Below, in pieces: positions 1 through 9,761 of a DNA stretch of 64,000 bases. Numbering within the stretch: position 1 is the first letter of the stretch; every line of letters starts with the position of its first letter. Position numbers and translations under genes: made by a program. Below the pieces are notes generated by a model. The model ran no database searches. It saw only the letters and a list, made by a program, of their open reading frames with translations, and was not told where the DNA came from. This stretch comes from an uncultured Bacilli bacterium (GTDB lineage: Bacteria > Bacillota_I > Bacilli_A > RF39 > UBA660): positions 34,387-98,386 of the forward strand of contig CAKPJN010000005.1 of assembly GCA_934162665.1 (NCBI GenBank). The letters run 5' to 3'.

Positions 1-887
1 ACTATTCCAATTAAAAATACACCTAATGACAATTTTATAACTATATCAATAAAACATTTTTTATCATTATTAGATAAATTTTCAGTTAACGCTACCAAAA
101 ATGGATGCATCAAAAACTGACTACATAAAATCATTATAGTTGCTGGCATAACAATAATACCAAAAATAGTTTGAAACTTATCAGATAATAACCCATCAAT
201 TGCGTACTTCGGAGCATTAATTACATATAGATTTAACAAAGTAAAAAGGAAAGTACAAAAACCAGCCCTTAAAATATTAGTAACTTTATATCTATCAAAT
301 TCCTCTAATTTAAATTTATATTCTTTAACATTTTTCAAATCATAAAATAATACAATTATAATATTTACAATAATTAAACTAAACGATGCCAAAATTATAT
401 TTTTAGAGAAATAATCAATAATAAAAAATACAATTAAGGCCATCACTCCCTTTAATAACATAGAAATACCAACTTTATATAAATCTCCATTTTTTTGAAT
501 AATACCATATAATGATTCACTAAATGCTTCTATCATTTTAAATGTAATTAAACTTAAAAGAATTAATATTTTATCTAAAACATATCCCTTTAATAATATA
601 TAAATAATAGAAATACCCATCATTAATATACATGTCAAAATCTTTGTATAAATAAAGTCACTATTACTATATTTACTATCACGTTCAGTAACCTGATATA
701 TACGACCAGAATAGTTTCCTATACAATAAAATACACATGCCAAAGAAAAACCAAAACTAAAAACCCCAGCATCATTAATACCATTAATTCTTGTGACCAA
801 AATCAAAAAAAATAATGAATTAAAAGAATTTAATGTTGTACCAATTGTATTCCAAATAAAATTTTTTTTAATCTTATTTTCTTTCAT
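1..887 (-). CDS. Polysaccharide flippase (Wzx/MATE-like), 3'-truncated by window edge
   Basis: Reading back from the ATG at 887 gives an open frame that runs off the left edge (about 295 residues seen). It starts MKENKIKKNFIWNTIGTTLN and is a series of long hydrophobic helices. The opening pattern (short basic segment, then N-T-x-G-x-x-L-N-S and a helix ending near I-T-R-I) is that of the RfbX/Wzx polysaccharide flippases, which move lipid-linked sugar repeat units across the membrane. It overlaps the next upstream gene by 14 bp, so it belongs to the same minus-strand polysaccharide operon. The family is inferred from N-terminal pattern, hydropathy and context; the C-terminus is outside the window. 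Confidence 0.72.
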   Translation of the reverse strand, partial: MKENKIKKNFIWNTIGTTLNSFNSLFFLILVTRINGINDAGVFSFGFSLACVFYCIGNYSGRIYQVTERDSKYSNSDFIYTKILTCILMMGISIIYILLKGYVLDKILILLSLITFKMIEAFSESLYGIIQKNGDLYKVGISMLLKGVMALIVFFIIDYFSKNIILASFSLIIVNIIIVLFYDLKNVKEYKFKLEEFDRYKVTNILRAGFCTFLFTLLNLYVINAPKYAIDGLLSDKFQTIFGIIVMPATIMILCSQFLMHPFLVALTENLSNNDKKCFIDIVIKLSLGVFLIGI

Positions 888-1221
888 TATTAATTTTCGC
901 TTTCAATAATGATATTTCTTGAATTAATAAAGTTGTTTTTTTCTTTTGACCTGAAACAATTATTGTCAATGACATAGTTAAAAATATAAGCAATACTAAC
1001 ATTATCCCAATAATTAAATTTGACATAACTTGAAAACCTAATTTATTTGATAAAAATGAGAAAACGCCAGGGAAAAATGTTAATATTAATATAACTAGTG
1101 AAATAAAATACCATAATAAAGCATACTTTTCAGGTATTCTTCCTTTTCTTAATATATAGGTTGTAACCAATAATAGAAATATTGAAAAAATTAGTAATAC
1201 TATTTTTAAATTTATTGCCAT
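874..1221 (-). CDS. DUF2304 small membrane protein
   Basis: A 115-residue protein with three hydrophobic segments (about 5-22, 32-58, 65-93) and a charged tail. The helix pattern with the central LLWYFISL motif matches DUF2304. This family is commonly encoded beside a DPM-type GT2 glycosyltransferase, exactly as here: it overlaps the GT2 gene by 10 bp and the flippase gene by 14 bp, implying translational coupling. Biochemical role is unknown; a membrane partner of the polyprenyl-phosphate sugar synthase is the usual guess. Confidence 0.75.
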   Translation of the reverse strand: MAINLKIVLLIFSIFLLLVTTYILRKGRIPEKYALLWYFISLVILILTFFPGVFSFLSNKLGFQVMSNLIIGIMLVLLIFLTMSLTIIVSGQKKKTTLLIQEISLLKAKINNERK

Positions 1222-1943
1222 TTTTTATACCTCCTCATTTTAATAATTAATAATGCTAATGAAACATTTACCATATAATAAGCTTTTTTCCAAGCCATGA
1301 TAGATGACTTGCCACCCTCTCTTTCACTCATTTCAACAGGTACTTCAGTTACTATATATTTTTTCTTTAATATTTCAGCAGTAGTTAAAGGTTCAGGATA
1401 TTCAAGTGGATAAGAAACAGCAAAATCTGAAATTATATTTCTATTACAAGCCCTAAATCCAGAAGTCGTATCATATATTTTTTTACCAGTCGCAAATTTA
1501 ATAAAGAAAGATATTATTTTAATGCCTACTCGTCTTGCAAATGATGATTTAAAAGTGTCTATGTTTTCAACAAATCTGGAACCTATAACTAGATCTGCTT
1601 CTCCATCAATAATTGGTTGTATTATATCCTCTACATACCTAACATCATGTTGTCCATCACCATCAAATTGAACTGCTATATCATATCCATTATCATATGC
1701 ATATTTATAACCTGTCTGTACAGCACCACCAATACCTAAATTGTGAATCAAATCAATGACAGGAATATTATTCTCATGACAAATTAAACTAGTTTTATCT
1801 AAAGAACAGTCATTAATAACAATAACATCATAATTTTTTTTATTCTTTTTATTATACTGAATTATTTTTTGATATGTACTTAATATATTATCCTCCTCAT
1901 TATATGCGGGTACAATAAGTAACACTTTGTTATTTTTTTTCAT
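1212..1943 (-). CDS. GT2 glycosyltransferase, polyprenyl-phosphate sugar synthase (DPM1-like)
   Basis: A 243-residue GT-A glycosyltransferase. It has the N-terminal VPAYNEEDNI nucleotide-sugar binding strand, IND at about 45, the metal-binding FDGDGQHD at about 92, GSRF at about 120, and the TSGFRA acceptor-side motif at about 160. These are characteristic of the dolichyl/polyprenyl-phosphate mannose/glucose synthase branch of family 2. The predicted job is to load a sugar from a nucleotide donor on undecaprenyl phosphate at the cytoplasmic face, for use by GT-C membrane enzymes in the same cluster. No extra C-terminal membrane domain is present; the adjacent DUF2304 protein may supply it. 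Confidence 0.85.
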   Translation of the reverse strand: MKKNNKVLLIVPAYNEEDNILSTYQKIIQYNKKNKKNYDVIVINDCSLDKTSLICHENNIPVIDLIHNLGIGGAVQTGYKYAYDNGYDIAVQFDGDGQHDVRYVEDIIQPIIDGEADLVIGSRFVENIDTFKSSFARRVGIKIISFFIKFATGKKIYDTTSGFRACNRNIISDFAVSYPLEYPEPLTTAEILKKKYIVTEVPVEMSEREGGKSSIMAWKKAYYMVNVSLALLIIKMRRYKKWQ

Positions 1944-1955
1944 AAATACTCCTTT

Positions 1956-3932
1956 TTAATAGAAAATAATTAATAATGTAAAAATATAAGCTACAAAAAT
2001 AATATTAATAAAGCTATATATTGTATTATCAGAAATTTTCAATTTGATATTTTTTGGTATAAATACTAATAATAATGGTAACAAGACAGGTATAAAATAT
2101 CTTCCCTGAACACCCTCAACATATGGTAATTGATAAATAGTCCATGTTAAATACATTCCTCCAAAAATCATAGCCGAAATAAATAATATTAATATAAGCG
2201 TATATAATTTTTGCATCTTATCCTTAAATACATTTTTCAATGATAAGACAACAACACCAAACATAATATAATAACACCAGACATAAATGTAATGTAAATT
2301 AAACTTTAACCAACCAAAACAACCTATAAGTGATTGTAAATATCCGATTGTTTTTAATTTAAATGTATAATATGCGACTTTAATAATATTTTTAGGATTA
2401 CTAAGTAAATAATCAAGTTGTTTTTTAGAAGATTCACCAGATAATATACCAGTAATATCATCAGGAACGTTTCCAATAGCAACTAATTTAGTAGTAAGAA
2501 CATGCAATAAAACTGTAATAATATAAAATATAATAATCGAAATACTTTTTTGCTTCAAACCATTTTTAAATTTCTCTTTAGGTATTAACCAAATTAATAA
2601 TGATAAAAAGAAATATGGTAATTTAATATGTAATATCAAAAATGAAAGAAGAAAATAAATACTTAATTGTTTATAACTAATTAATTCTTTCTGATCATAC
2701 ATTTTAATAAAATATGCAAATAATAACACAGCACAAGAATTTAATAAACTATCATAGGAGTATGAAACCATTTGTTGAATAAACATTGGCATACATACTA
2801 CAATAAGTAATAATTTTTTATACTTAGGAATTACTTTTAATGCCAATAATATTAATAAAAAACTAATTATAAAATTAACTATTCTACCAATATAAAATAA
2901 AACTACCGGTGCATTAGTAAAAATATTTACAATTTTAATAATAATAGCAGAAGGTATATAAGCAATTGTCTGTGTATTACTTACATTGGCTGGAATTTGA
3001 TACTTTTTCTCATCATTATTCTTAAAACACGACAATAATTTATTAACATCATCTACATTATCCTTCGCTTCAGCATCAGCATAATATAAACATTTTATAT
3101 TCTTAGATACATTTATATAACCATTATAGAAATTATCTGCTGGTGCCTTAGAAAAATCATATTTAGATAATGAATAAGATTTATAAAAATGGTATGTTTC
3201 ATCAGGTATCTCTACTGCAGGTGTTATAAACAAAATAGATATAATATATATCAACATAACAATTAAGAAATTTTTCTCATTTTTAATTTTATTATTATTT
3301 ATTAAATAATTAACACAAAAAAAGACTAATAAATATATAATAAATAATATAATAACAATATTATACCAAGGTGATTCACCTAATAATTTAAAAGAAACTA
3401 TATCACTAGAAATATTCTTATACATTGTAATACAATTTTCTTTATTAGCTTTTATAGGTGTTATTGAAATTTTATAATTACTATCTTTATCAATCTTAAC
3501 CTTACCAACAACAAAATTATAATATTGATTATCATCTAAATCTTTAGTATTAAATTTCTTACTATATAATTTTTTTTCATCTTTATATAAATCAAATTTA
3601 TATATAGCATTATTTTTTCTTTGATAGGTAGCAAATATAATACTAACAGTATGAAATTCTTTAACATCTTTAGTATTAATCTTCTCCTCTACTTTTTTAT
3701 CTATAATTGGCTCTAAAGCATCAGTAGGTACAGAAGAATTATAAACTCTAACATCATTATTAATAACCTGTGGTATAAAAATAAATAATGTTGCTATAAA
3801 TAATATTAACATAAATATATTTCTAGGAAGAAATTGAAAAATCTTTTTAAATTTCTTTGATGTAATAATTTTCTCATACTTTTCATTAAGATTCTTTAAA
3901 AAATTGAAAAGTGATAAAATTCTTTTTTTCAT
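1956..3932 (-). CDS. DUF2142 polytopic membrane protein (GT-C-like)
   Basis: 658 residues with one N-terminal helix (about 38-55), an extracytoplasmic beta-rich domain (about 60-185), then a membrane region of about ten helices. The diagnostic motif is EIPDETYHFYKSYSLS (about 242-257), the PDExxHFxxxxxLS signature of DUF2142 proteins, which resemble GT-C glycosyltransferases. A role as lipid-linked-sugar-dependent glycosyltransferase acting outside the membrane fits its position directly downstream of the exporter and the double glycosyltransferase and directly upstream of the DPM-like synthase. Donor and acceptor cannot be deduced. Confidence 0.8.
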   Translation of the reverse strand: MKKRILSLFNFLKNLNEKYEKIITSKKFKKIFQFLPRNIFMLILFIATLFIFIPQVINNDVRVYNSSVPTDALEPIIDKKVEEKINTKDVKEFHTVSIIFATYQRKNNAIYKFDLYKDEKKLYSKKFNTKDLDDNQYYNFVVGKVKIDKDSNYKISITPIKANKENCITMYKNISSDIVSFKLLGESPWYNIVIILFIIYLLVFFCVNYLINNNKIKNEKNFLIVMLIYIISILFITPAVEIPDETYHFYKSYSLSKYDFSKAPADNFYNGYINVSKNIKCLYYADAEAKDNVDDVNKLLSCFKNNDEKKYQIPANVSNTQTIAYIPSAIIIKIVNIFTNAPVVLFYIGRIVNFIISFLLILLALKVIPKYKKLLLIVVCMPMFIQQMVSYSYDSLLNSCAVLLFAYFIKMYDQKELISYKQLSIYFLLSFLILHIKLPYFFLSLLIWLIPKEKFKNGLKQKSISIIIFYIITVLLHVLTTKLVAIGNVPDDITGILSGESSKKQLDYLLSNPKNIIKVAYYTFKLKTIGYLQSLIGCFGWLKFNLHYIYVWCYYIMFGVVVLSLKNVFKDKMQKLYTLILILFISAMIFGGMYLTWTIYQLPYVEGVQGRYFIPVLLPLLLVFIPKNIKLKISDNTIYSFINIIFVAYIFTLLIIFY

Positions 3933-3952
3933 AACAAACTCCTTAATACTAT

Positions 3953-6091
3953 CTACTTATTTTTATCTAACATAAAATCATATTTTAAACTGAAATTAGG
4001 ATTATAAAATTTATCATGTTCTAAATAAGAGCTCCAATGTTCTTGTAAATATTTCTTTTCTTGTAAAAATTTATTATATTTTTCTGTTGTAGAATCTAAT
4101 CCTCTAGACTTTGATTCATGATGATATAATTCTACTTGAGGTAAAAAGACATTATAGTAACCCTTTTCTAACAATTTTAAATTTAAGTCAATATCATTAA
4201 AGGCAACCTTTAATTCTTCATTAAATTTTCCAACATCGTTAAACTTTTTTCTACTAATCATCATACAAGCTGCAGTAACAGCACTATAATCATATGGAAC
4301 TAAAAGTCTTCCATAAAATCCATAGGAATCACTAGGCGTATGTAAAAATGCATGACGAGCAGTTCCATCAATTCCTAAGATAACTCCACCATGTTGAATT
4401 GTATCATCAGGATATAAAAGTTTAACACCAACAGCACCAATATGATTTTGCATAGCATAACCAACCATACTATTAATCCATGTAGGTGTAAATACTTCGG
4501 TATCATTATTTAAAAACAATATATAATCACCTTTTGCCTCATCAACAGCAATATTATTAATTTTAGAGTAATTAAACTCAAAATTTGCTTTAATAACCCT
4601 AAAATTTTTATGCTTTTCTTTATATTTATCAAATAAATCAAAAGTATCTTTTTCAACACTATTATTATCAACTACTATAACTTCATAATTTTTATATACT
4701 GTTTTTGTATAAATGGAATTTAAACAAACCTCTAAAGTCTTTGATAAATCTCTAGTTGGAATAATAATTGAGACCAAAGGTTCCTTTTTATATTTATATT
4801 CAACAATATAGTGAGTAGATTTTATTGGTACAATAACATCAGCGTTTAATTTTCTTCTCTTAATTGCAGCCTCAACAGCTTTACGGCCATTATCAATTGC
4901 ATAATCCTTGCTTTCAATTGTATCAGCAGTAGATCCAGGTACTTTTCTCCAATGATATAAAATCTTAGGAATATGATAAATTCTATCTGGAGTAGTCTTT
5001 TCAACAAATCTCAAAAACAAATCAAAATCTTGAGCTCCAACATATTCACTTTTAAATCCACCTATTTCATCCATTATACTTTTTCTTAAAATTTCAAAAT
5101 GACAAATATAATTTCCACCAAGAAGTGAATCAGGGGAATAATCCGGTTTAAAATGTGGTTCACATCTATTTCCTTCCATATCAATTTTATCTTCATCACT
5201 ATAAATAAGATCAAGTTTTTTATTTTTATTTAATGCATAAACCATTTCATACAAAGCATTCTCAGTAATAACATCATCATTATCCATCAAAGCCACAAAT
5301 TCACCTTTTGCTATCTTTAAAGCACTATTCGTAGCCTTAGAAATATGACCATTTTCCTTACGATAAACAACTCTAATTCTCTTATCCTTTTGTTGATATT
5401 CTCTTAAAGTTTCCTTTGTTTCCTCTAAAGTTGAACAATCATCTGCCAAACATACTTCAAAATTTTCATATTTTTGATTTAAAATAGAATCAAGGCATTC
5501 AGATAAATACTCACGTTCAATATTATAAACTGGAATTAAAATTGAAATTAATGGCTTATATTTCAAATCTTCATACATAGGTTCTTCTTCATTTTCATAA
5601 ATCCATTTTAAATAATCTTTTTGTCTAAATGGATGATAATATTCCATATGAAAAGCTAATTTAATTTTTTGAACAAAACGTTTAAAATATTTACTCCACA
5701 AAACAGGAGGAACAAGAAAATGATGCTCACGCCATAAGAATTTAATACCTTTTCCTATTTCCTTAAAAGGAATAAATATCTTTTTTAGAATCATTTTTAA
5801 TTTAAAAGTCAATCTTCTAAATAAATTATTATTAAGTTTAGCTATAACGAAGCTATCATCATTAGTCTCTAAAACTACAACTATCTTTTTACTATTAGAA
5901 CTTAATTTAGTAGTTAAAACAAATCTGCCATGATTATTAATGCTAGACAATTTGCATTTTTGAGGAGCTCCATCGACAAAAACCCTCAATTTTAATTCAG
6001 AAGACTTAAACTTGCCTTCAATAACTAATTGAGGATGAAGCACACCTGTTATATTTTTAGATGTAATTTTAATCAATTTCTTATATTCCAT
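3953..6091 (-). CDS. Double-domain family 2 glycosyltransferase (polysaccharide chain synthesis)
   Basis: 712 residues. The first about 150 form an N-terminal domain of unknown role. Two GT-A domains follow: domain A (about 178-400) starts ISILIPVYN and has DDCS and the catalytic-metal LMDNDD; domain B (about 440-665) starts VSIIIPTRD and has VVDNNS and FLNNDTEV. Such tandem GT2 proteins assemble rhamnan or O-antigen/teichoic-type backbones in the cytoplasm before ABC export. It lies 3 bp from the ABC permease gene, so the chain it builds is probably the exporter's substrate. Specific sugars cannot be read from the sequence. Confidence 0.85.
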   Translation of the reverse strand: MEYKKLIKITSKNITGVLHPQLVIEGKFKSSELKLRVFVDGAPQKCKLSSINNHGRFVLTTKLSSNSKKIVVVLETNDDSFVIAKLNNNLFRRLTFKLKMILKKIFIPFKEIGKGIKFLWREHHFLVPPVLWSKYFKRFVQKIKLAFHMEYYHPFRQKDYLKWIYENEEEPMYEDLKYKPLISILIPVYNIEREYLSECLDSILNQKYENFEVCLADDCSTLEETKETLREYQQKDKRIRVVYRKENGHISKATNSALKIAKGEFVALMDNDDVITENALYEMVYALNKNKKLDLIYSDEDKIDMEGNRCEPHFKPDYSPDSLLGGNYICHFEILRKSIMDEIGGFKSEYVGAQDFDLFLRFVEKTTPDRIYHIPKILYHWRKVPGSTADTIESKDYAIDNGRKAVEAAIKRRKLNADVIVPIKSTHYIVEYKYKKEPLVSIIIPTRDLSKTLEVCLNSIYTKTVYKNYEVIVVDNNSVEKDTFDLFDKYKEKHKNFRVIKANFEFNYSKINNIAVDEAKGDYILFLNNDTEVFTPTWINSMVGYAMQNHIGAVGVKLLYPDDTIQHGGVILGIDGTARHAFLHTPSDSYGFYGRLLVPYDYSAVTAACMMISRKKFNDVGKFNEELKVAFNDIDLNLKLLEKGYYNVFLPQVELYHHESKSRGLDSTTEKYNKFLQEKKYLQEHWSSYLEHDKFYNPNFSLKYDFMLDKNK

Positions 6092-6094
6092 AAA

Positions 6095-6871
6095 TTATAA
6101 CTCCTCCGCAAAGCCTTTCTCCAATTTTCTAAACACAAGTAATCCAATAATCAAAATAATCAATGAAATACCAACCATATATATAAAACTATTTAATCCA
6201 ATCATTTGATGATACATAAAAATATTTCTATATGCATCAATAATATGTGTCATAGGATTCAAATACAAAATCCATTGCAAACTTTTAGGAAATAAAGTTG
6301 CTGTATATAAAATTGGAGTACCATAAAATAGCATATTTATTAAAAATTGAACTATATATTCAGTATCTTTTATATAAATATTAATAGCACTTAAACCAAG
6401 AACTAAACCCAAAGTTAAGCAAAATTGAATAATAGCAACCACAGGTAATAATAGCAAGTGCCAACTAATACCAACACCACCAACTATACAAAATATTAAA
6501 ATTATTATACAACTAATAAAAAAATTAACTAATGCACTCATTACAACAGAAATAGGTAATATTTCTCGAGGAAAATATACTTTTTTAACTATTCCGGCAT
6601 TTGTTCTAATAGTAATCATTCCTTGATTAATAGCAGTAGTAAAAAAAGTCCATGGAATAACACCACAAATTAGAAAAATTAAATAATTATCTGTTTTTAC
6701 ACGCATAATATAAGGAAAAACTATAGCATAAACAGCAACTGTTAAAAGTGGATTTAAAAATGACCATAAAACGCCTAAAAAAGACCCCTTATATTTACCT
6801 CTGATTTCTTTCTTGATATTACTTTTCAATAGTTCTCTATATTTATATAAATTAGTAAACACACTCATCAC
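6095..6871 (-). CDS. ABC-2 type polysaccharide export permease (TagG/Wzm family)
   Basis: 258 residues with the family's amphipathic N-terminus (IKKEIRGKYKGSFLGVLWSFLNPLL) followed by six predicted membrane helices. The KYKGS-x-LG-x-x-W-x-x-x-x-P motif near residue 30 is typical of O-antigen and teichoic-acid ABC permeases. It forms the membrane channel of the exporter encoded with the following ATPase. The stop codon of the ATPase gene and this start are adjacent, so the two subunits are coupled. Confidence 0.9.
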   Translation of the reverse strand: MMSVFTNLYKYRELLKSNIKKEIRGKYKGSFLGVLWSFLNPLLTVAVYAIVFPYIMRVKTDNYLIFLICGVIPWTFFTTAINQGMITIRTNAGIVKKVYFPREILPISVVMSALVNFFISCIIILIFCIVGGVGISWHLLLLPVVAIIQFCLTLGLVLGLSAINIYIKDTEYIVQFLINMLFYGTPILYTATLFPKSLQWILYLNPMTHIIDAYRNIFMYHQMIGLNSFIYMVGISLIILIIGLLVFRKLEKGFAEEL

Positions 6872-7609
6872 CTACTTACATTCCTCAAGATATTTTTCAA
6901 TAACATCGGTAGGATTTCCATCATCCTTTATTTTCCCACCACAAATCCAAACTGCCCTTGTACATAAATCTTTAATTGAATCTAAACTATGACTAACAAT
7001 AACAATTGTCTTATCACTATTTTTTAATTCATTCAATTTAGCAAAACATTTATCTTGAAAATGTTGATCACCAACAGCTAAAATTTCATCAATTAATAAA
7101 ATATCAGCATCAACATTTATAGCAACTGAAAAAGCAAGTCTCATATACATTCCAGAAGAATAGGTTCTAACAGGATTATCAATATAATCACCTAATTCGG
7201 AAAAATCTATAATAGTTTGAAGCCTCTCATCAATCTCCTTCTTTGTTAATCCAAAAATAGATGCATTAAAATAAATATTTTCCCTTCCCGTAAAATCTTG
7301 ATGAAACCCTGCACCAAGTTCAAGTAAAGAGGTCAATTTACCTTTAGTTATAATCTTTCCAGAAGTTGGATAAATTATTTTAGTCATTAACTTCAAAAGT
7401 GTACTTTTACCACTACCATTAACACCTATTAAAGCAACCGTTTCTCCTTTTTTTATATTTAAATCTATATTACTAAGAACCGTTTTAATTTCTTTATTAG
7501 ATCTATTCCAAAATACTAATCGCTCCTTTAAAGTATTTGGCTTATCATAATATATTTTAAAACTCTTAGTAACATTTTCAACTTTAATAACATAATCACT
7601 CTTGGACAT
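6872..7609 (-). CDS. ABC transporter ATP-binding subunit (TagH/Wzt family)
   Basis: 245 residues: Walker A GVNGSGKST (about 62-70), Q-loop region, ABC signature YSSGMYMR (about 150), Walker B ILLIDE (about 171) and switch His in IVSHS (about 205). The N-terminal extension with KSFKIYYDKPNTLKER is the usual Wzt/TagH opening. It lacks the C-terminal carbohydrate-recognition domain found in some Wzt proteins, which suggests that export does not require a chain-end modification reader. It is the first gene of this minus-strand operon; the spacer upstream (7610-7745) contains a TATAAT-like -10 at about 7635-7640. Confidence 0.92.
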   Translation of the reverse strand: MSKSDYVIKVENVTKSFKIYYDKPNTLKERLVFWNRSNKEIKTVLSNIDLNIKKGETVALIGVNGSGKSTLLKLMTKIIYPTSGKIITKGKLTSLLELGAGFHQDFTGRENIYFNASIFGLTKKEIDERLQTIIDFSELGDYIDNPVRTYSSGMYMRLAFSVAINVDADILLIDEILAVGDQHFQDKCFAKLNELKNSDKTIVIVSHSLDSIKDLCTRAVWICGGKIKDDGNPTDVIEKYLEECK

Positions 7610-7745
7610 ATAATCACTCCTTGTACCTAAAAATATTATAACATAATAGATAAATTAATAAAAGAAAAAGCTAAACTCATAATATTCTTAACTTATATTA
7701 GTTAATCAATTTTACAAAAGAAAAGAAAAAATTTATAAATTCTTT

Positions 7746-8816
7746 CTAACTAACTTTCACTTTTCTATTAATAAATCTTTTAAGAATTTTAATCATAAAA
7801 TTTAAAATACTTGATAATATAAAATTAATAACAAACGAAAAAACTAAAATTGTAAAAAAGTTTTTTAATATTTGCCCAGCTGTTGGAATAAAAACATAAT
7901 TTTTGCAAACAACTTTATCAATAATTGCAGATAACAAATACATAGTAAATGAATTTATTGATATACTCTTAATAAATTTTTTTATACTTTTTTTATCACA
8001 TTTTAAATCATATAGTAATAAAAAGACCAAAATAGATATAACAACAATCGGTAAAGCATTAAAATTTAATCCATTAGGTATAACTTTACCAAAAGTTGTA
8101 CCTCTACAATAATAAAATATTACAAAAACCTCAAAGAACAAAATAATACCTATTAATAACAAATTAAGTTTTTTCTTAATAACTGGTTTATACTCACGAA
8201 TATAAGCACCAACTAAATAATAAATTAAAACATAAGTAGTATTACCCCACCAATTAGGTAAAATATCAAGAGCTGTATCATCAATAAATAAAACTTGCAA
8301 AGTTTGAGGAATAGAACAAGTCAATATTAATGATAAAATTAAAATCTGTTTTTGCTTTTTATCTGGAATATTCTTATACAAAATATTAATAAAAGGAATA
8401 AATAAAAATAAACCAATATACATTTCAACATACCATCCATATTGAATAGTAGTATAATTAAAAATACCTAAAATCATATCTTTTAATCTCTCATCATCAT
8501 GAAAATACCATCTCTTAAAACAAATCATAATAATTGAGACAACAAAATAAGTAATTAATATTGTTTTTATCTCATTATAATACTCTTTACTTAATTTCTT
8601 TTCACATTTTAAATAACCAGTTAATAATATAAATAATGGAACACAAATACGTACAAAGCACCTTAACATAGTTAATAAGAATACTTTTTCTCCATCCATT
8701 ATTTGACCATAAAAACCAGAATACTCCATAAAGTGAGATCCCATAACTAAAAAAATAGCTAATGCCCTTATTAAATCCAAACCAAAAGATCTATCTTTTT
8801 TTATAACTTCATTCAT
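7746..8816 (-). CDS. Acyltransferase family 3 (OafA/NodX-like) membrane protein
   Basis: 356 residues with ten or more predicted helices. The N-terminus reads DLIRALAIFLVMGSHF, matching the conserved Arg and His of acyltransferase-3 proteins (R-x-x-A-x-x-x-V-x-x-x-H). These enzymes move acetyl or other acyl groups across the membrane to modify cell-surface glycans. It is not fused to an SGNH domain, but an SGNH hydrolase-family protein is encoded immediately upstream on the same strand. The two may form a split O-acetyltransferase acting on the exported polysaccharide; that pairing is inference. Confidence 0.85.
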   Translation of the reverse strand: MNEVIKKDRSFGLDLIRALAIFLVMGSHFMEYSGFYGQIMDGEKVFLLTMLRCFVRICVPLFILLTGYLKCEKKLSKEYYNEIKTILITYFVVSIIMICFKRWYFHDDERLKDMILGIFNYTTIQYGWYVEMYIGLFLFIPFINILYKNIPDKKQKQILILSLILTCSIPQTLQVLFIDDTALDILPNWWGNTTYVLIYYLVGAYIREYKPVIKKKLNLLLIGIILFFEVFVIFYYCRGTTFGKVIPNGLNFNALPIVVISILVFLLLYDLKCDKKSIKKFIKSISINSFTMYLLSAIIDKVVCKNYVFIPTAGQILKNFFTILVFSFVINFILSSILNFMIKILKRFINRKVKVS

Positions 8817-8913
8817 AACAACTTATCCCCCATGATAATTAAATTAAGAACGCTATCGCATTCTCATATTGTTAATATAATTATAACACAATGAGACGTT
8901 TTTACAAATTAAA

Positions 8914-9678
8914 TTATAAATATTCTTCTAATATTTTAGAAACAACATCATACCCAGCATTAGATAAATGTAAACCATCAGTAGTATATTCTCTATCCAA
9001 TTCACCATCAGAATTTAATAATTTCGAAAATATATCAATATAAACAATTGAATTTTCTTTACAAAATTTTTCTATTTCTTTATTTATCTTTTTTGCTGAT
9101 TTATTATTCCTTGGACCAGCTTTATAGGAATTAATATTTTTATTAACTGGATAAATTGACTGTATATATATCTTTGCACTAGGTCTATTTTTTTGGATTA
9201 ACTTAACTATTTCTTTGACATTTTTAATTGTATCATCTTCAGATAAATTTCCTAATTCTTTATCATTAGTTCCAATCATTATAAAAATCTTAGATGGATT
9301 ATATTTATAAACTCTACCCTCTAAATCTGCTAAAATATCTTTAGTAGTATTACCACATTCACCACTATTTACAGTATGATGACCTTCAAAATATTTTTTA
9401 GGATTAAAATAATAAGTAATTGAATCTCCTAAAAAAACAATATTTTCATCCATTTCTTTTTTGTCTACTATCTCTATGCTGGTTTTAACTTTTGAGCTAT
9501 AAGATATAAAGATGAACAAAGTAAAACTTAATAACAATATAAAAATTATTCCAAAAACGATTTTTAAAATTTTACTTCTAAAAATACCATAACTTTTTTC
9601 TATAGGTTTAGACCTACTATATTTACCATTTTTCCTATTTGATTTTATAACATTATTTTTTTTATTATTTTTTAACAT
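8914..9678 (-). CDS. Membrane-anchored SGNH/GDSL hydrolase-family protein
   Basis: A basic cytoplasmic N-terminus (about 1-35), one membrane helix (about 36-58), then an extracellular SGNH domain. Block I GDSIT (about 85), the block II Gly in the stretch NSGECGN, block III GTND (about 135) and the catalytic pair in DGLHLS near the C-terminus are all visible. Such domains hydrolyse or transfer acyl esters on glycans. The ATG at 9678 is chosen because GAGGTG lies seven bases upstream. Adjacent to an acyltransferase-3 gene on the same strand, it may be the extracellular acetyl-transfer partner. Confidence 0.82.
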   Translation of the reverse strand: MLKNNKKNNVIKSNRKNGKYSRSKPIEKSYGIFRSKILKIVFGIIFILLLSFTLFIFISYSSKVKTSIEIVDKKEMDENIVFLGDSITYYFNPKKYFEGHHTVNSGECGNTTKDILADLEGRVYKYNPSKIFIMIGTNDKELGNLSEDDTIKNVKEIVKLIQKNRPSAKIYIQSIYPVNKNINSYKAGPRNNKSAKKINKEIEKFCKENSIVYIDIFSKLLNSDGELDREYTTDGLHLSNAGYDVVSKILEEYL

Positions 9679-9761
9679 ATACAAACACCTCTCAAAACTA
9701 TTAAAAATTATAACACATATGCATATATAAATTAATATATTGATTTTCTTTAATTTAAAGA

